In this document: positions 6,496 through 13,549 of the stretch, piece by piece
Numbering within the stretch: the first letter of the stretch is position 1
How the letters are laid out: each line of letters starts with the position of its first letter
Assembly (NCBI RefSeq): GCF_000420625.1
Contig: NZ_ATVH01000011.1
Span: 434,001 to 498,000, forward strand
Origin: Fodinicurvata sediminis DSM 21159
Lineage (GTDB): Bacteria > Pseudomonadota > Alphaproteobacteria > Kiloniellales > DSM-21159
DNA length: 64,000 nt
Reading direction: 5' to 3'
Program-made: the position numbers and the translations under genes
The notes under the pieces: model-generated
The model's database searches: none
What the model saw: the letters and a program-made list of their open reading frames with translations, nothing else
What the model was told of the DNA's origin: nothing

Positions 6496-7181
6496 GTGAC
6501 CGAGGGCGCCCTGCCCGGTGTTACCCCACCAGACGCCCCCGACTTGCCATCCTGTGCCTCGAAATTTTCGACTGACGCATAACTTTCTGTTCCGTCGCCG
6601 GTCGTCATGCCGCCCTTCATCTGCTGAAACATGCGCTCGACCTTGGCCTGCTGGTCCGGTGAAAGGTTCTCGGGCTTCAGGCGGTCTTGCTGGCGCTGGC
6701 GCTCGCCCTGGCGCCGTTCGTGCTCCGCGATCTGCGCCCTGGCCGCCTGAAGCATGCCCTGGCGCTCGGCCATCAGGGCCTTGGCGTGCTGATAGACCTC
6801 GGCGCAGGACGGCAGCCATTTGCAGATCCGCCGGATCTCATGGACCGTCCGGGTGATAATGTCCTCCGGGAACTCGGCCAGGTCGAACGACAGCGAGTGA
6901 ATGAAGGTCTCGGCGTGCTTCTCGTCGCGAAACGCGCTGTCCGTGACGCGGTAGCCGCCGATCAGGGCCCGCGTCCACTTGCCGACCGCGGCCTTGTCCG
7001 CCGGCTGCATGGCGCCCTCCAGTTCGGCCACGGCGCGGCGCAGCTCGCCCAGGGGCAGCAGCCGGTCGCCGGCGCGCGGTTTGCGGCCCTCCTTCATGCG
7101 TTCGCCCCAGGCGCTCAAATCGCCGGCGTGCTGCCGGACGGTGGGGCAGGTTTCCTCGGGGATAACTGCGGGTAGGGTCAT
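6417..7181 (-). CDS. Hypothetical phage protein downstream of the replication gene
   Basis: This 254-aa protein starts with an ATG overlapping the previous stop (ATGA) and is last in the leftward early operon. Residues 45-130 are helical, including FIHSLSFDLAEFPEDIITRT. Residues 150-200 form a long charged helix or coiled coil rich in Gln/Arg. The tail is Thr/Gly-rich. Its place just after a replication-type protein suggests a DNA replication accessory role, but there is no Walker A motif, so it is not an obvious helicase loader. Confidence 0.6.
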   Translation of the reverse strand: MTLPAVIPEETCPTVRQHAGDLSAWGERMKEGRKPRAGDRLLPLGELRRAVAELEGAMQPADKAAVGKWTRALIGGYRVTDSAFRDEKHAETFIHSLSFDLAEFPEDIITRTVHEIRRICKWLPSCAEVYQHAKALMAERQGMLQAARAQIAEHERRQGERQRQQDRLKPENLSPDQQAKVERMFQQMKGGMTTGDGTESYASVENFEAQDGKSGASGGVTPGRAPSVTQRPILRLIQKTTLTLNGKTTFRENR

Positions 7182-8083
7182 TGCCAATCCTCCATGCGTT
7201 GCGCGTTTTCGGTCGCCACCCGGAAGATATCGACCTTGCCGCCAGCCTCCTGGCTGGTCGCCGGCAGGTCCTCGTCCTGCCACCGGCCCTCGTTGAGCCA
7301 GGTCGCCGGGTGAACGGTGTATTTCGGATCCTCGCCCTGGCGGCTTTCGGCGTAGCGCTCCATCGCCGCGATCACGGCCTCGGGGTCGGCCCGGTGCCGT
7401 GTCAGCGCCGTGCCGAACTTCTGCCGCGCCTTCTGCTTGCCGACCTTGCGGGGACAGGCTGACCAGAAGCGCTCAAACAGCGCGTCGATCTCGGCCTTGC
7501 TCCAGGTGGCCTCGTTGGCTAGCTCGGGCTCGTCGTCAGGCGGGTTCGGGTCTTGCGGTGCTGCGTCGCCCCCCTGCTCTTCATCCGGTTGATCGAGGAA
7601 GCCGACACCATCGTCGTCCGCCTCGTCCCCCTGGGGGGACTTATAGGGGGGAGTCTGGTTGGTGGTTGGTGGTTGGTGGTTGGTGGTTAGTTTTTCTGCC
7701 GATAAACCGATAGCTTTTCCCTTGTCTTGATTTTCTTGCGTTTTTTGGCTTGGTCGCCCACCTTTCGCCCCGTTTTCAGATGCACTTTGGATACGTTTCG
7801 ATGCGCGTTCGACCTCACTTTGCGCACGTTTCTGATACAGTTTGTTGCCGTCATCGAGGCCCAGCTTACCCATATCGACCAGCTTTTCGATGATGCGGCG
7901 AAGCTGTGACGGGCGGATCATACATAGACCGGCCAGGCGCCTGTCGTTGTACGGAATGGGTCCACCTTCTGACATGATGAGCGTGCAGACCATCCAGTAA
8001 ACACCTGCCTCGTCAGCGCGTAGGACATTGCCCACACCGGCTATGTATTCATCGGGGTAATAGTCAACGCGGCGAACTTTCAT
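7178..8083 (-). CDS. Phage replication-type protein (YdaU/DUF1376-like N-terminus)
   Basis: In this 301-aa protein residues 1-75 resemble the DUF1376/YdaU winged-helix domain (YYPDEYIAGVGNVLRADEAG, then MCTLI-type and RRLAGL-type helices). Residues 105-200 are low-complexity and include the product of a heptanucleotide repeat. Residues 220-290 (FERFWSACPRKVGKQKARQK) match the C-terminal domain of many phage replication proteins. The start ATG has AGGAGGG upstream; the frame stays open further upstream only because of high GC. Expected role: origin binding or helicase recruitment. Confidence 0.7.
   Translation of the reverse strand: MKVRRVDYYPDEYIAGVGNVLRADEAGVYWMVCTLIMSEGGPIPYNDRRLAGLCMIRPSQLRRIIEKLVDMGKLGLDDGNKLYQKRAQSEVERASKRIQSASENGAKGGRPSQKTQENQDKGKAIGLSAEKLTTNHQPPTTNQTPPYKSPQGDEADDDGVGFLDQPDEEQGGDAAPQDPNPPDDEPELANEATWSKAEIDALFERFWSACPRKVGKQKARQKFGTALTRHRADPEAVIAAMERYAESRQGEDPKYTVHPATWLNEGRWQDEDLPATSQEAGGKVDIFRVATENAQRMEDWQ
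7657..7689. repeat. Heptanucleotide tandem repeat (GGTTGGT, about 4.7 copies)
   Basis: On the + strand GGTTGGT is repeated four times plus five further bases. It lies inside the coding region of the replication-type protein and encodes part of its Thr/Asn/Pro-rich linker. A unit of 7 bases is not a multiple of three, so gain or loss of one unit would shift the frame. Confidence 0.9.
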
Positions 8084-8181
8084 CGTTCCCTCCTGTTGGA
8101 TGGGCGGGGGCTGGACCGGGCCGGAGAGACACCCGGCCAGACACCCCGCCCGCGCGCTGGGGCCAGCAGCGCGCGCTCTGT

Positions 8182-8613
8182 CTATCGCGCCACGGTCTCG
8201 GGCGCTTTCAGGTTCCTGGCGCTGCAAGGCACGCCAATCGTGTGCAGCGCCTCGATAAATTCCTCGACGCTGCGAATGATGAAGACGACGCCGCCGTTCA
8301 TCGTGATCTCGTCGTGCCTGTCGCGTTGCTCTTTCGGCGGCAGGCCGACATGGGGCGGCTTGAACTCGAACAGTACCGGCCTGCCCTTCCAGATCATCAG
8401 CAGGTCCGGCCAGCCTTTGCGTAAGCCCATCGCCTTGCTCTTGCCGGCGACGGCCTTGGTCTTGTGTGGTAGCGGGTTGATTGCGGTCCAGGCAGGTCCG
8501 CCCTCCTGGGGATTCGGCACGAAGCGTTCCAGGATATCTACGCACCCAATCTGGATGCCGTCCTCGATGCGCTGTTGGTGTGACCAGCGCTTGCCGGGCC
8601 GCGTCTTAGCCAT
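8182..8613 (-). CDS. VRR-NUC-type nuclease
   Basis: This 143-aa protein carries the VRR-NUC signature of the PD-(D/E)XK superfamily: GWPDLLMIWKGRPVLFEFK, with the catalytic Asp in PDL and Glu/Lys in EFK, then a helix ending in EEFIEAL. Such stand-alone domains are frequent in phage replication regions and may act as structure-specific nucleases. The start overlaps the upstream stop (ATGA). The 98 bases that follow before the next gene (8084-8181) hold its ribosome binding site and nothing else I can identify. Confidence 0.75.
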   Translation of the reverse strand: MAKTRPGKRWSHQQRIEDGIQIGCVDILERFVPNPQEGGPAWTAINPLPHKTKAVAGKSKAMGLRKGWPDLLMIWKGRPVLFEFKPPHVGLPPKEQRDRHDEITMNGGVVFIIRSVEEFIEALHTIGVPCSARNLKAPETVAR

Positions 8614-9293
8614 CACTCTACCGCCCCCATCTCGGTGACGGCCGGATCGGCCTCGCAGCACTCGCGGCGGCGGAGGGCGGCGCAAATGCCGTGCGTCAGG
8701 TCGCGGCCTGTGCAGTTCCAGCGCAGGGCATTTTGCATCTCTGTCATATTGGCACGTTTCCTGACCGGCACGCGAAGTTCGCCACATAGGGCATAGAGTT
8801 CATCACGCCAAAGCATCCCGATTGACCCCGATGGGAGAGACGTGGCCGGCCTCATATTCTCGATCCTCCATCGGGCCAAGTTATCCATGCTTCGGTTTGC
8901 GGAGCGTACCCGGCGGGGATAGATCCAGGCCGGGCCATGACGGAACGGTTTTGGGAGGTCGCGCATGTAGTACACCCCATCCCGCTCGTAATGAGCGGTG
9001 AACTGATTGGTTTTGTACTCGACCAAAAATTTCTCATGCACTGCGTAGTAGGCCTGATGCGACACGCGCCTCATGGCGTGCAGCTGATCCGACAAACGAT
9101 CCAGCTTGTCCTTCGCGGACTTGATCTCCACCGCGATGATTTCGGCCGGCGAGACAGCCAATACGTCAATCCGATTGCCGAAGCTTCCGGCGTTTATCTC
9201 GTGGATAATCCGGGCCTCGGGACGGTGGTGGCGCAGGTGATCCACGACTTCGGCACGGATCTCTGTCTCGGCTTCACTGCGATACGCCGGCAT
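8613..9293 (-). CDS. PD-(D/E)XK nuclease-like protein
   Basis: This 226-aa protein has an N-terminal nuclease-like fold. Residues 2-30 hold a helix with Glu, then NRIDVLAVSPAEIIAVEIKS gives the D and ExK residues. A helix with KLDRLSDQLHAM and a YYAVHEKFL strand follow. The C-terminal half (about 130-226) has several Cys/His residues and no match. It is distinct from the adjacent VRR-NUC gene, so the operon carries two nucleases side by side. It is coupled to both neighbours by overlapping start/stop codons. Confidence 0.65.
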   Translation of the reverse strand: MPAYRSEAETEIRAEVVDHLRHHRPEARIIHEINAGSFGNRIDVLAVSPAEIIAVEIKSAKDKLDRLSDQLHAMRRVSHQAYYAVHEKFLVEYKTNQFTAHYERDGVYYMRDLPKPFRHGPAWIYPRRVRSANRSMDNLARWRIENMRPATSLPSGSIGMLWRDELYALCGELRVPVRKRANMTEMQNALRWNCTGRDLTHGICAALRRRECCEADPAVTEMGAVE

Positions 9294-9475
9294 CAGCCCC
9301 CACCCTCCATGCTGTCGATGGCGATGATCGCGCTCATAAGGACGCCGGTCAGAACCAGGTTGCTGACAGAGCTGAAATCTGTTGATGGCGTGAGCGCGCT
9401 ATCAGCCAGGGCGAGCAAGGCGCCGATCCCGAAGCCGCGCAGGATGATCCGGTTGGCGGTCTGGCGCTTTTTCAT
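9293..9475 (-). CDS. Small membrane protein
   Basis: This 60-aa protein has a basic start (MKKRQTANR) and two hydrophobic segments (about residues 10-27 and 38-53), consistent with two membrane helices. The ATG overlaps the stop of the GcrA-like gene. Function unknown. Confidence 0.55.
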   Translation of the reverse strand: MKKRQTANRIILRGFGIGALLALADSALTPSTDFSSVSNLVLTGVLMSAIIAIDSMEGGG

Positions 9476-10029
9476 CGCAGCCTCGACCCTGGCTTGACCC
9501 AGCATCGCTGGTGATGTTCGGGGCAATAGGCGCTGTCCTCCTGGACGGGGGCGCCGCACTTGTCCGTGTCCTTCCGCCCGCTGGCGCTTGCGATGTACTG
9601 GCAGGTCCTGGGGCGCCAGCCGCCGGCCCCCTGCCCCAGCATCAGGCGCTTGGCGCTCTTGGGTGGTGGGGGACGCTCCGTGTCAGGAGGTGCGGGGGTT
9701 CCGGCGCCCCCGCTCGCCCTACTCCCGGCGTCATCAGCGGCGCGCGGTCCATTCTCGCTCGCAGCCTCTTCCGGTTTCGCTTGGGATTCCGTGACGGGGC
9801 TTTCGCCGGACGCGTGCCCGTCGGACGCGCCATTATCCTGCTGCTGCCCAGGTGCGCAGTTCTCAGCAGTTACCGGCTCAGCAGCACGCGGCTGCTGTTT
9901 TGTTCCTATATCCGCCTTCAGCAGTGCGCGCACACGCCGCTCACTCAGGCCATAGACCATGGCAATGGTCGCCTCGGTGGCGCCCTTCGCCGCCATGTGG
10001 CGCATGGTCTCGATATCCTCGTGTCTCAC
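9472..10029 (-). CDS. GcrA-like regulator
   Basis: This 185-aa protein has an N-terminal helix-turn-helix (residues 3-40, ending LSERRVRALLKADIG) and a long disordered Pro/Ala/Glu linker. Its C-terminal Cys/His cluster, TCQYIASA, then KCGAPVQEDSAYCPEHH, resembles the C-terminal domain of GcrA. GcrA is the alphaproteobacterial cell-cycle regulator that works with sigma-70 at adenine-methylated promoters. The gene directly follows an adenine methyltransferase, which fits a methylation-dependent switch. The N-terminal half is not a close GcrA match, so orthology is uncertain. Confidence 0.5.
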   Translation of the reverse strand: MRHEDIETMRHMAAKGATEATIAMVYGLSERRVRALLKADIGTKQQPRAAEPVTAENCAPGQQQDNGASDGHASGESPVTESQAKPEEAASENGPRAADDAGSRASGGAGTPAPPDTERPPPPKSAKRLMLGQGAGGWRPRTCQYIASASGRKDTDKCGAPVQEDSAYCPEHHQRCWVKPGSRLR

Positions 10030-10613
10030 GATGCTGCCCCCGCGAACCTGTCAACATCGTTCCCCCACACATCCCACCCAGGCCTGCGCTCGCGCGCAAA
10101 CAGCTCACAGCGCGGTCCGTCCAGAAGGTTGGCGTATTCCTGTGGCACGGAGTCAGGTTTCCGGCTGTGTTCACGGCGCCGACCTAGAATAATACTGCTG
10201 GGCTTGTGCCCGCCTAGCCCCTGGGGCCTGCCACGTTTCCCGATAAGCAGGATCTCGGCATTGCCGACCACCTCATACCCGGTTCCGCGCGCGAAGCTGT
10301 CAGGATAGAGAAAGAGACCATCCTCACGGGGCCATAACTTTCCCCAAACCCTGGCCGTTGAGTAGCGGAAGCCCCAGGCCCGCAGTACCTCGAATGACTT
10401 TTCCAGCATTGGCATTGTCGCCCACATCAACAGGCGGCACCCGTCGGGGTGGGCAAGCTTCCTTACCGGAAGATCCTTTATTTCCTGCAGGGGCATGCAG
10501 CCGTAGTGGTTCGTCGGGTTCCGGCTTGGCCCTGACGAAAACTTCCACGGTGGATCCACATAGATAACCCGATACGCACCGCTTTGCAGTGGGGCAAAGA
10601 ACCATTCCGTCAT
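10026..10613 (-). CDS. MT-A70 family DNA adenine N6-methyltransferase
   Basis: This 195-aa protein has the catalytic DPPW motif at residues 20-23, within YRVIYVDPPW. MT-A70 features follow: MWATMPMLEKSFEVLRAWGF and an AdoMet-binding region near the C-terminus (GWDVWGND). It should methylate adenine in phage or host DNA; the target sequence cannot be read from the protein. No cognate restriction enzyme is visible beside it. It is coupled at both ends to neighbouring genes. Confidence 0.88.
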   Translation of the reverse strand: MTEWFFAPLQSGAYRVIYVDPPWKFSSGPSRNPTNHYGCMPLQEIKDLPVRKLAHPDGCRLLMWATMPMLEKSFEVLRAWGFRYSTARVWGKLWPREDGLFLYPDSFARGTGYEVVGNAEILLIGKRGRPQGLGGHKPSSIILGRRREHSRKPDSVPQEYANLLDGPRCELFARERRPGWDVWGNDVDRFAGAAS

Positions 10614-10945
10614 GGCGCCCCCTTCCCGTCATCCAGCAGGGCGCCGGCCAGATCGTCTTCGGCCACCAGGATCAGCAGACGCCTGATGATGGTCTTCTGA
10701 TCCATGCCGCGCTTGCGTGCCTCGGCCTCGAAGTATTGGGACGCTTCCGGCGGCAGGCTGGCGAGGTTGACGTGCTTGCGCCCCGGCGCCCCTGTCTTGA
10801 AGTGGGGGATATCCATGCCGGCAAGGCGCGCTTTGCGCAGGTGGGCATAGACCGTATCCCGCTGCATGCCCAGCTGGCAGGCGATATCGGCAGGCCGCAC
10901 CCCGCGCTGAGCCAGAACGACGACGATCCCCCCACGACCCGACAT
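10610..10945 (-). CDS. HTH DNA-binding protein
   Basis: In this 111-aa protein residues 5-38 form a helix-turn-helix (LAQRGVRPADIACQLGMQRD) of the sigma-region-4 or Trp-repressor-like kind. Residues 55-95 (LASLPPEASQYFEAEARKRG) may be a second helical domain. It starts one base after the GapR stop region and overlaps the methyltransferase start. It is probably a phage early regulator; the target is unknown. Confidence 0.6.
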   Translation of the reverse strand: MSGRGGIVVVLAQRGVRPADIACQLGMQRDTVYAHLRKARLAGMDIPHFKTGAPGRKHVNLASLPPEASQYFEAEARKRGMDQKTIIRRLLILVAEDDLAGALLDDGKGAP

Positions 10946-10946
10946 A

Positions 10947-11300
10947 TCAGCCGCCCCCCAGGAAACCGACTTCGCTGTCATCCGCCGGCGGGGCATCCTC
11001 GGGCGCGGGCGCGTGCGCCTGCACATGCGCGTTGGCACCGCCGCCCTGGATGGCTTGCTCGTACAGATCCAGCAGCATGTCCTGCTCTTCGCGGTCGGAC
11101 TGGTCCATACGCCGACGCTGGATCAGCTTCTTCATGATCTTGGTGTCCCAGCCCTCGGATTTGGCCTCGGCGTAAACTTCCTTTTTGTCGGCATCCAGCG
11201 CGGCGCGCTCTTCCTCCAGCCGCTCCACGCGCTCGATAAAGCTGCGCAGGCGGTCGCCGGCAATGCCGCCAGCGTTGATGTTGTGTCCAGGTCCGCTCAT
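10947..11300 (-). CDS. GapR-like nucleoid-associated protein (DUF2312)
   Basis: This 117-aa protein closely follows the DUF2312/GapR pattern: GDRLRSFIERVERLEEERAA, then KEVYAEAKSEGWDTKIMKKL and a C-terminal helix ending LLDLYEQA. GapR is an alphaproteobacterial protein that grips overtwisted AT-rich DNA ahead of replication forks. The last 30 residues are a disordered Ala/Pro/Asp tail. The ATG at 11300 overlaps the upstream stop. A phage copy could assist phage replication or compete with host GapR. Confidence 0.85.
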   Translation of the reverse strand: MSGPGHNINAGGIAGDRLRSFIERVERLEEERAALDADKKEVYAEAKSEGWDTKIMKKLIQRRRMDQSDREEQDMLLDLYEQAIQGGGANAHVQAHAPAPEDAPPADDSEVGFLGGG

Positions 11301-11503
11301 CAGATCAGCCCCTTCTCGTGGGCGAGCCATTCAGGACAGGTGATATCCACCAGGCCATCCTTGCCGTCCTCGACCTCGATCTGGCTCAAGGGCAACCAGA
11401 CGGCGTTCTCCCGGTCTCCGTCGCTGGATACGAGGACCGCCTTTTCGGTTTGGTGGTGAAGCTGTGCGGTCAGATCGACCAGATCGCTGCGCCCCGTTGT
11501 CAT
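11300..11503 (-). CDS. Small hypothetical phage protein
   Basis: This 67-aa protein starts with ATG overlapping the Cro-like stop, with GGAGG upstream. The middle (KAVLVSSDGDRENAVWLPLS) reads like a short beta-barrel segment; the C-terminus ends WLAHEKGLI. Similar short proteins occur in phage early operons, but I cannot name the family. Confidence 0.5.
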   Translation of the reverse strand: MTTGRSDLVDLTAQLHHQTEKAVLVSSDGDRENAVWLPLSQIEVEDGKDGLVDITCPEWLAHEKGLI

Positions 11504-11745
11504 CGAACACCCTCCAGAAACCCATCCGGGACGGTGATGCCGCGCGCCTTGGCTTCCTCTGCGATCACCATGCGGTAGCGCCAGGGCACACCGCGCGCCT
11601 TCCACATGCTGCAGCACTGCGGTGTCAGCCGGCTGCCCACACGTTGCGCGATCATTTCCGCAACCGCCTTGGGGCCGCCCAGGGCGTCCAGCAAAGCGGC
11701 ATGGCCTCGCTTCCTGTCGCTGGAACTGAAAGTCTGCATATCCAC
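11500..11745 (-). CDS. Cro/YdaS-like repressor
   Basis: This 81-aa helix-turn-helix protein (ALLDALGGPKAVAEMIAQRV, then LTPQCCSMWKARGVPWRYRM) is of the YdaS/Cro type, with a characteristic ARGVPWRYR recognition region. It is first in the leftward early operon and divergent from the CI-like gene, the usual genetic-switch arrangement. A GTG at 11745 and an ATG at 11739 are both possible starts; AGAGG lies upstream. The control region between the two genes contains a candidate operator. Confidence 0.65.
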   Translation of the reverse strand: MDMQTFSSSDRKRGHAALLDALGGPKAVAEMIAQRVGSRLTPQCCSMWKARGVPWRYRMVIAEEAKARGITVPDGFLEGVR

Positions 11746-11763
11746 GGATTCGCACCTCTTAAC

Positions 11764-11778
11764 GGAACTATTTGTTAC
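11764..11778. promoter_or_regulatory. Candidate operator at the Cro-like promoter
   Basis: GGAAC-TATTT-GTTAC matches the GTAAC-N5-GTTAC dyad at 9 of 10 arm positions. On the minus strand it lies just downstream of a plausible promoter (TTGCCT, 17 bases, TTATCC) for the leftward early operon, where a bound repressor would block initiation. Confidence 0.45.
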
Positions 11779-11878
11779 ATCAGGGATAACCCATAAGGGG
11801 CAGACCAGGCAATCACAATTCGTTTCGACTCCGCGAGCAATGGCGTGTATAAGGGAGCGTCATCTATTGAAGATCGTA

Positions 11879-12130
11879 ATGTCAAAATCGCCACGGAGAG
11901 ACCGCCTGATGCGGGACTTCGGGCGTCGATTGAGGGCGGCGCGAATTGCCGCGGGCTACGAGGATGCCGCCGACCTGGCGCGCGATCTCGGCATAGAAGA
12001 GGCGACCTACCGCAAATATGAACGCGGCGGCGCCCTCCCTCGGGTCGATGTCCTGGAGTGTATTGTGCAAACCACCGGAAAGAGCCTCGACTGGCTCTTG
12101 CTGGGGGCTGCCCAAAGCAGGCGCGATTAA
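11879..12130 (+). CDS. CI-like XRE-family repressor (short)
   Basis: This 83-aa XRE-type helix-turn-helix protein contains LRAARIAAGYEDAADLARDL, then IEEATYRKYERGGALPR and a final TTGKSLDWLLLGA helix typical of phage repressors. It lacks a LexA-like peptidase domain, so RecA-driven self-cleavage is not expected and induction must work differently. The ATG at 11879 has GAAG upstream and a TATAAG element about 25 bases before it. It is divergent from the Cro-like gene. Confidence 0.65.
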   Translation: MSKSPRRDRLMRDFGRRLRAARIAAGYEDAADLARDLGIEEATYRKYERGGALPRVDVLECIVQTTGKSLDWLLLGAAQSRRD

Positions 12131-12198
12131 AAATAACCCCTTTTAAAAGAGCGGCCAGGCGGTCGCTCACACTCTTCGCCCTGAGACGTTATTTTTCG

Positions 12199-12228
12199 TT
12201 GCGTAACATTTTGTTTTGTGCCTATCCT
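12199..12228 (+). promoter_or_regulatory. Promoter with embedded operator for the recombination operon
   Basis: TTGCGT (12199-12204) and TATCCT (12223-12228) are 18 bases apart, a reasonable sigma-70 pair. The spacer and -35 edge hold GTAAC-ATTTT-GTTTT (12203-12217), matching the prophage dyad at 8 of 10 arm positions. The arrangement fits repression of the rightward operon beginning at 12261. Confidence 0.45.
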
Positions 12229-12260
12229 TGCCGATCACGGAATCGGAGAGGGTATCTGTC

Positions 12261-12662
12261 ATGGCACAGCAACGCATTGTCACCGGCACCCACACTTTCA
12301 CCTACGAGCACATTGAAAGCGGTGGTTGTGCCGCTGAATACGAGGGGCGCTGCCATTACAAGGTGGCGCTGCCCCCTGGCCCGCGCTGGTCGCCCCTGTC
12401 CGGCGACGATCCCGAAATCCTGGAGATCGCGGACCTTGAGGTCTTTGTCACCAAGACCCTGCCGCCGGGCGACCCCAGGCGCGCTACGACCGGGCGCACC
12501 TACGTCCGGGAGTGGGTCGAACCCAGCGAGGGGCTGAAACAAACCTTTCGTGCCTACCTGCTGGGCGCGGGCGCGGACGATCTGATTGATACGGCGCGCG
12601 AGGGCGAAGCCCTCAGCGATGCAATGGTGTACGGCCTCGGCATGGCACGGGTGCGGCCATGA
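12261..12662 (+). CDS. Hypothetical phage protein
   Basis: This 133-aa protein is first in the rightward recombination operon, with GAGAGGG upstream of the ATG. A beta-rich N-terminal half (TGTHTFTYEHIESGG, then CHYKVALPPG) is followed by helices. No family is recognised. Its stop overlaps the exonuclease start (ATGA), so it probably works with or is co-regulated with the YqaJ/RecT pair. Confidence 0.6.
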   Translation: MAQQRIVTGTHTFTYEHIESGGCAAEYEGRCHYKVALPPGPRWSPLSGDDPEILEIADLEVFVTKTLPPGDPRRATTGRTYVREWVEPSEGLKQTFRAYLLGAGADDLIDTAREGEALSDAMVYGLGMARVRP

Positions 12663-13546
12663 CCAACATTCCCATAAGTGAGCGGATCAACTGGATCGGC
12701 GCCAGCGAGAGCGCGGCCCTGTTCGGTGTTTCGCCCTACATCACGAAATTCGAGCTGTTTCACCAGAAGGCCGGCAACATTCCGGGCCACGACCTGGACG
12801 GCCAGGAGCGCATCGAGGCCGGCCGCTTCCTGGAGCCCGCCATCGCCGCCTGGGCGCAGCACAAGTGGCAATGGCCCCTGCGCAATGTGGGTGAGTACCT
12901 GCCGCATCCGCGCGTGAAGGGCATGGGCTGCTCGCTGGACGTGGAGACCGAGGACGGCGCCCCGGTGGAGATCAAGAACGTGGACGGCCTGCGCTTCCGC
13001 CAGGGCGAATGGGAAAGCGAGGGCGATATCCTGCTGGACGCGCCGGCGCACTTCCTCATCCAGGTGCAGCACCAGATGGCGTGCCGGCCCGGCGCCGATC
13101 ACGGCTGGCTGATTGCCTGCGTCGGCGGAAACAGCCTCCACAAGATGCGCGTCGAGCGTCACGACACGATGATCGCGCGCATCGAGGACGAGGTGGCCGA
13201 TTTCTGGCAGAGCGTACGCGAGGGCCGCGAGCCCAAGCCCGACTTCCAGGCCGACGCGGGGGCGCTGTCCGCGCTCTACAACGGCGACGGCGACGAGGTG
13301 GTGGACCTGCGCAACAACAACCGCCTGCCGGAACTCTGCGCCGAATATATGGAAGCGCACGAAATCGAGAAGGGCGGCAAGAGCCGCAAGTCGGCCGCCC
13401 TGGCTGAAATTAAGTCTCTCATGGGCAATGCCCGCATGGCGATGATCGCCGGCGGCTACACGGTCAAGGCCGCCCATGTCCCGGAATCGACCAGCACGCG
13501 CAAGCCGCACTGGCGGTTTTCCATCACCGCAGAAAAGGAGTCGTAA
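12659..13546 (+). CDS. YqaJ-type phage recombination exonuclease
   Basis: This 295-aa protein matches YqaJ/lambda-exonuclease-like nucleases. ASESAALFGVSPYITKFELF is at the N-terminus, ERIEAGRFLEPAIAAW gives a catalytic Glu, and CSLDVETEDGAPVEIKN gives the Asp and ExK of the PD-(D/E)XK core. It resects 5' ends of double-stranded DNA so RecT can load on the 3' strand. It lies directly upstream of RecT with a 3-base gap. Confidence 0.88.
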   Translation: MTNIPISERINWIGASESAALFGVSPYITKFELFHQKAGNIPGHDLDGQERIEAGRFLEPAIAAWAQHKWQWPLRNVGEYLPHPRVKGMGCSLDVETEDGAPVEIKNVDGLRFRQGEWESEGDILLDAPAHFLIQVQHQMACRPGADHGWLIACVGGNSLHKMRVERHDTMIARIEDEVADFWQSVREGREPKPDFQADAGALSALYNGDGDEVVDLRNNNRLPELCAEYMEAHEIEKGGKSRKSAALAEIKSLMGNARMAMIAGGYTVKAAHVPESTSTRKPHWRFSITAEKES

Positions 13547-13549
13547 CCA

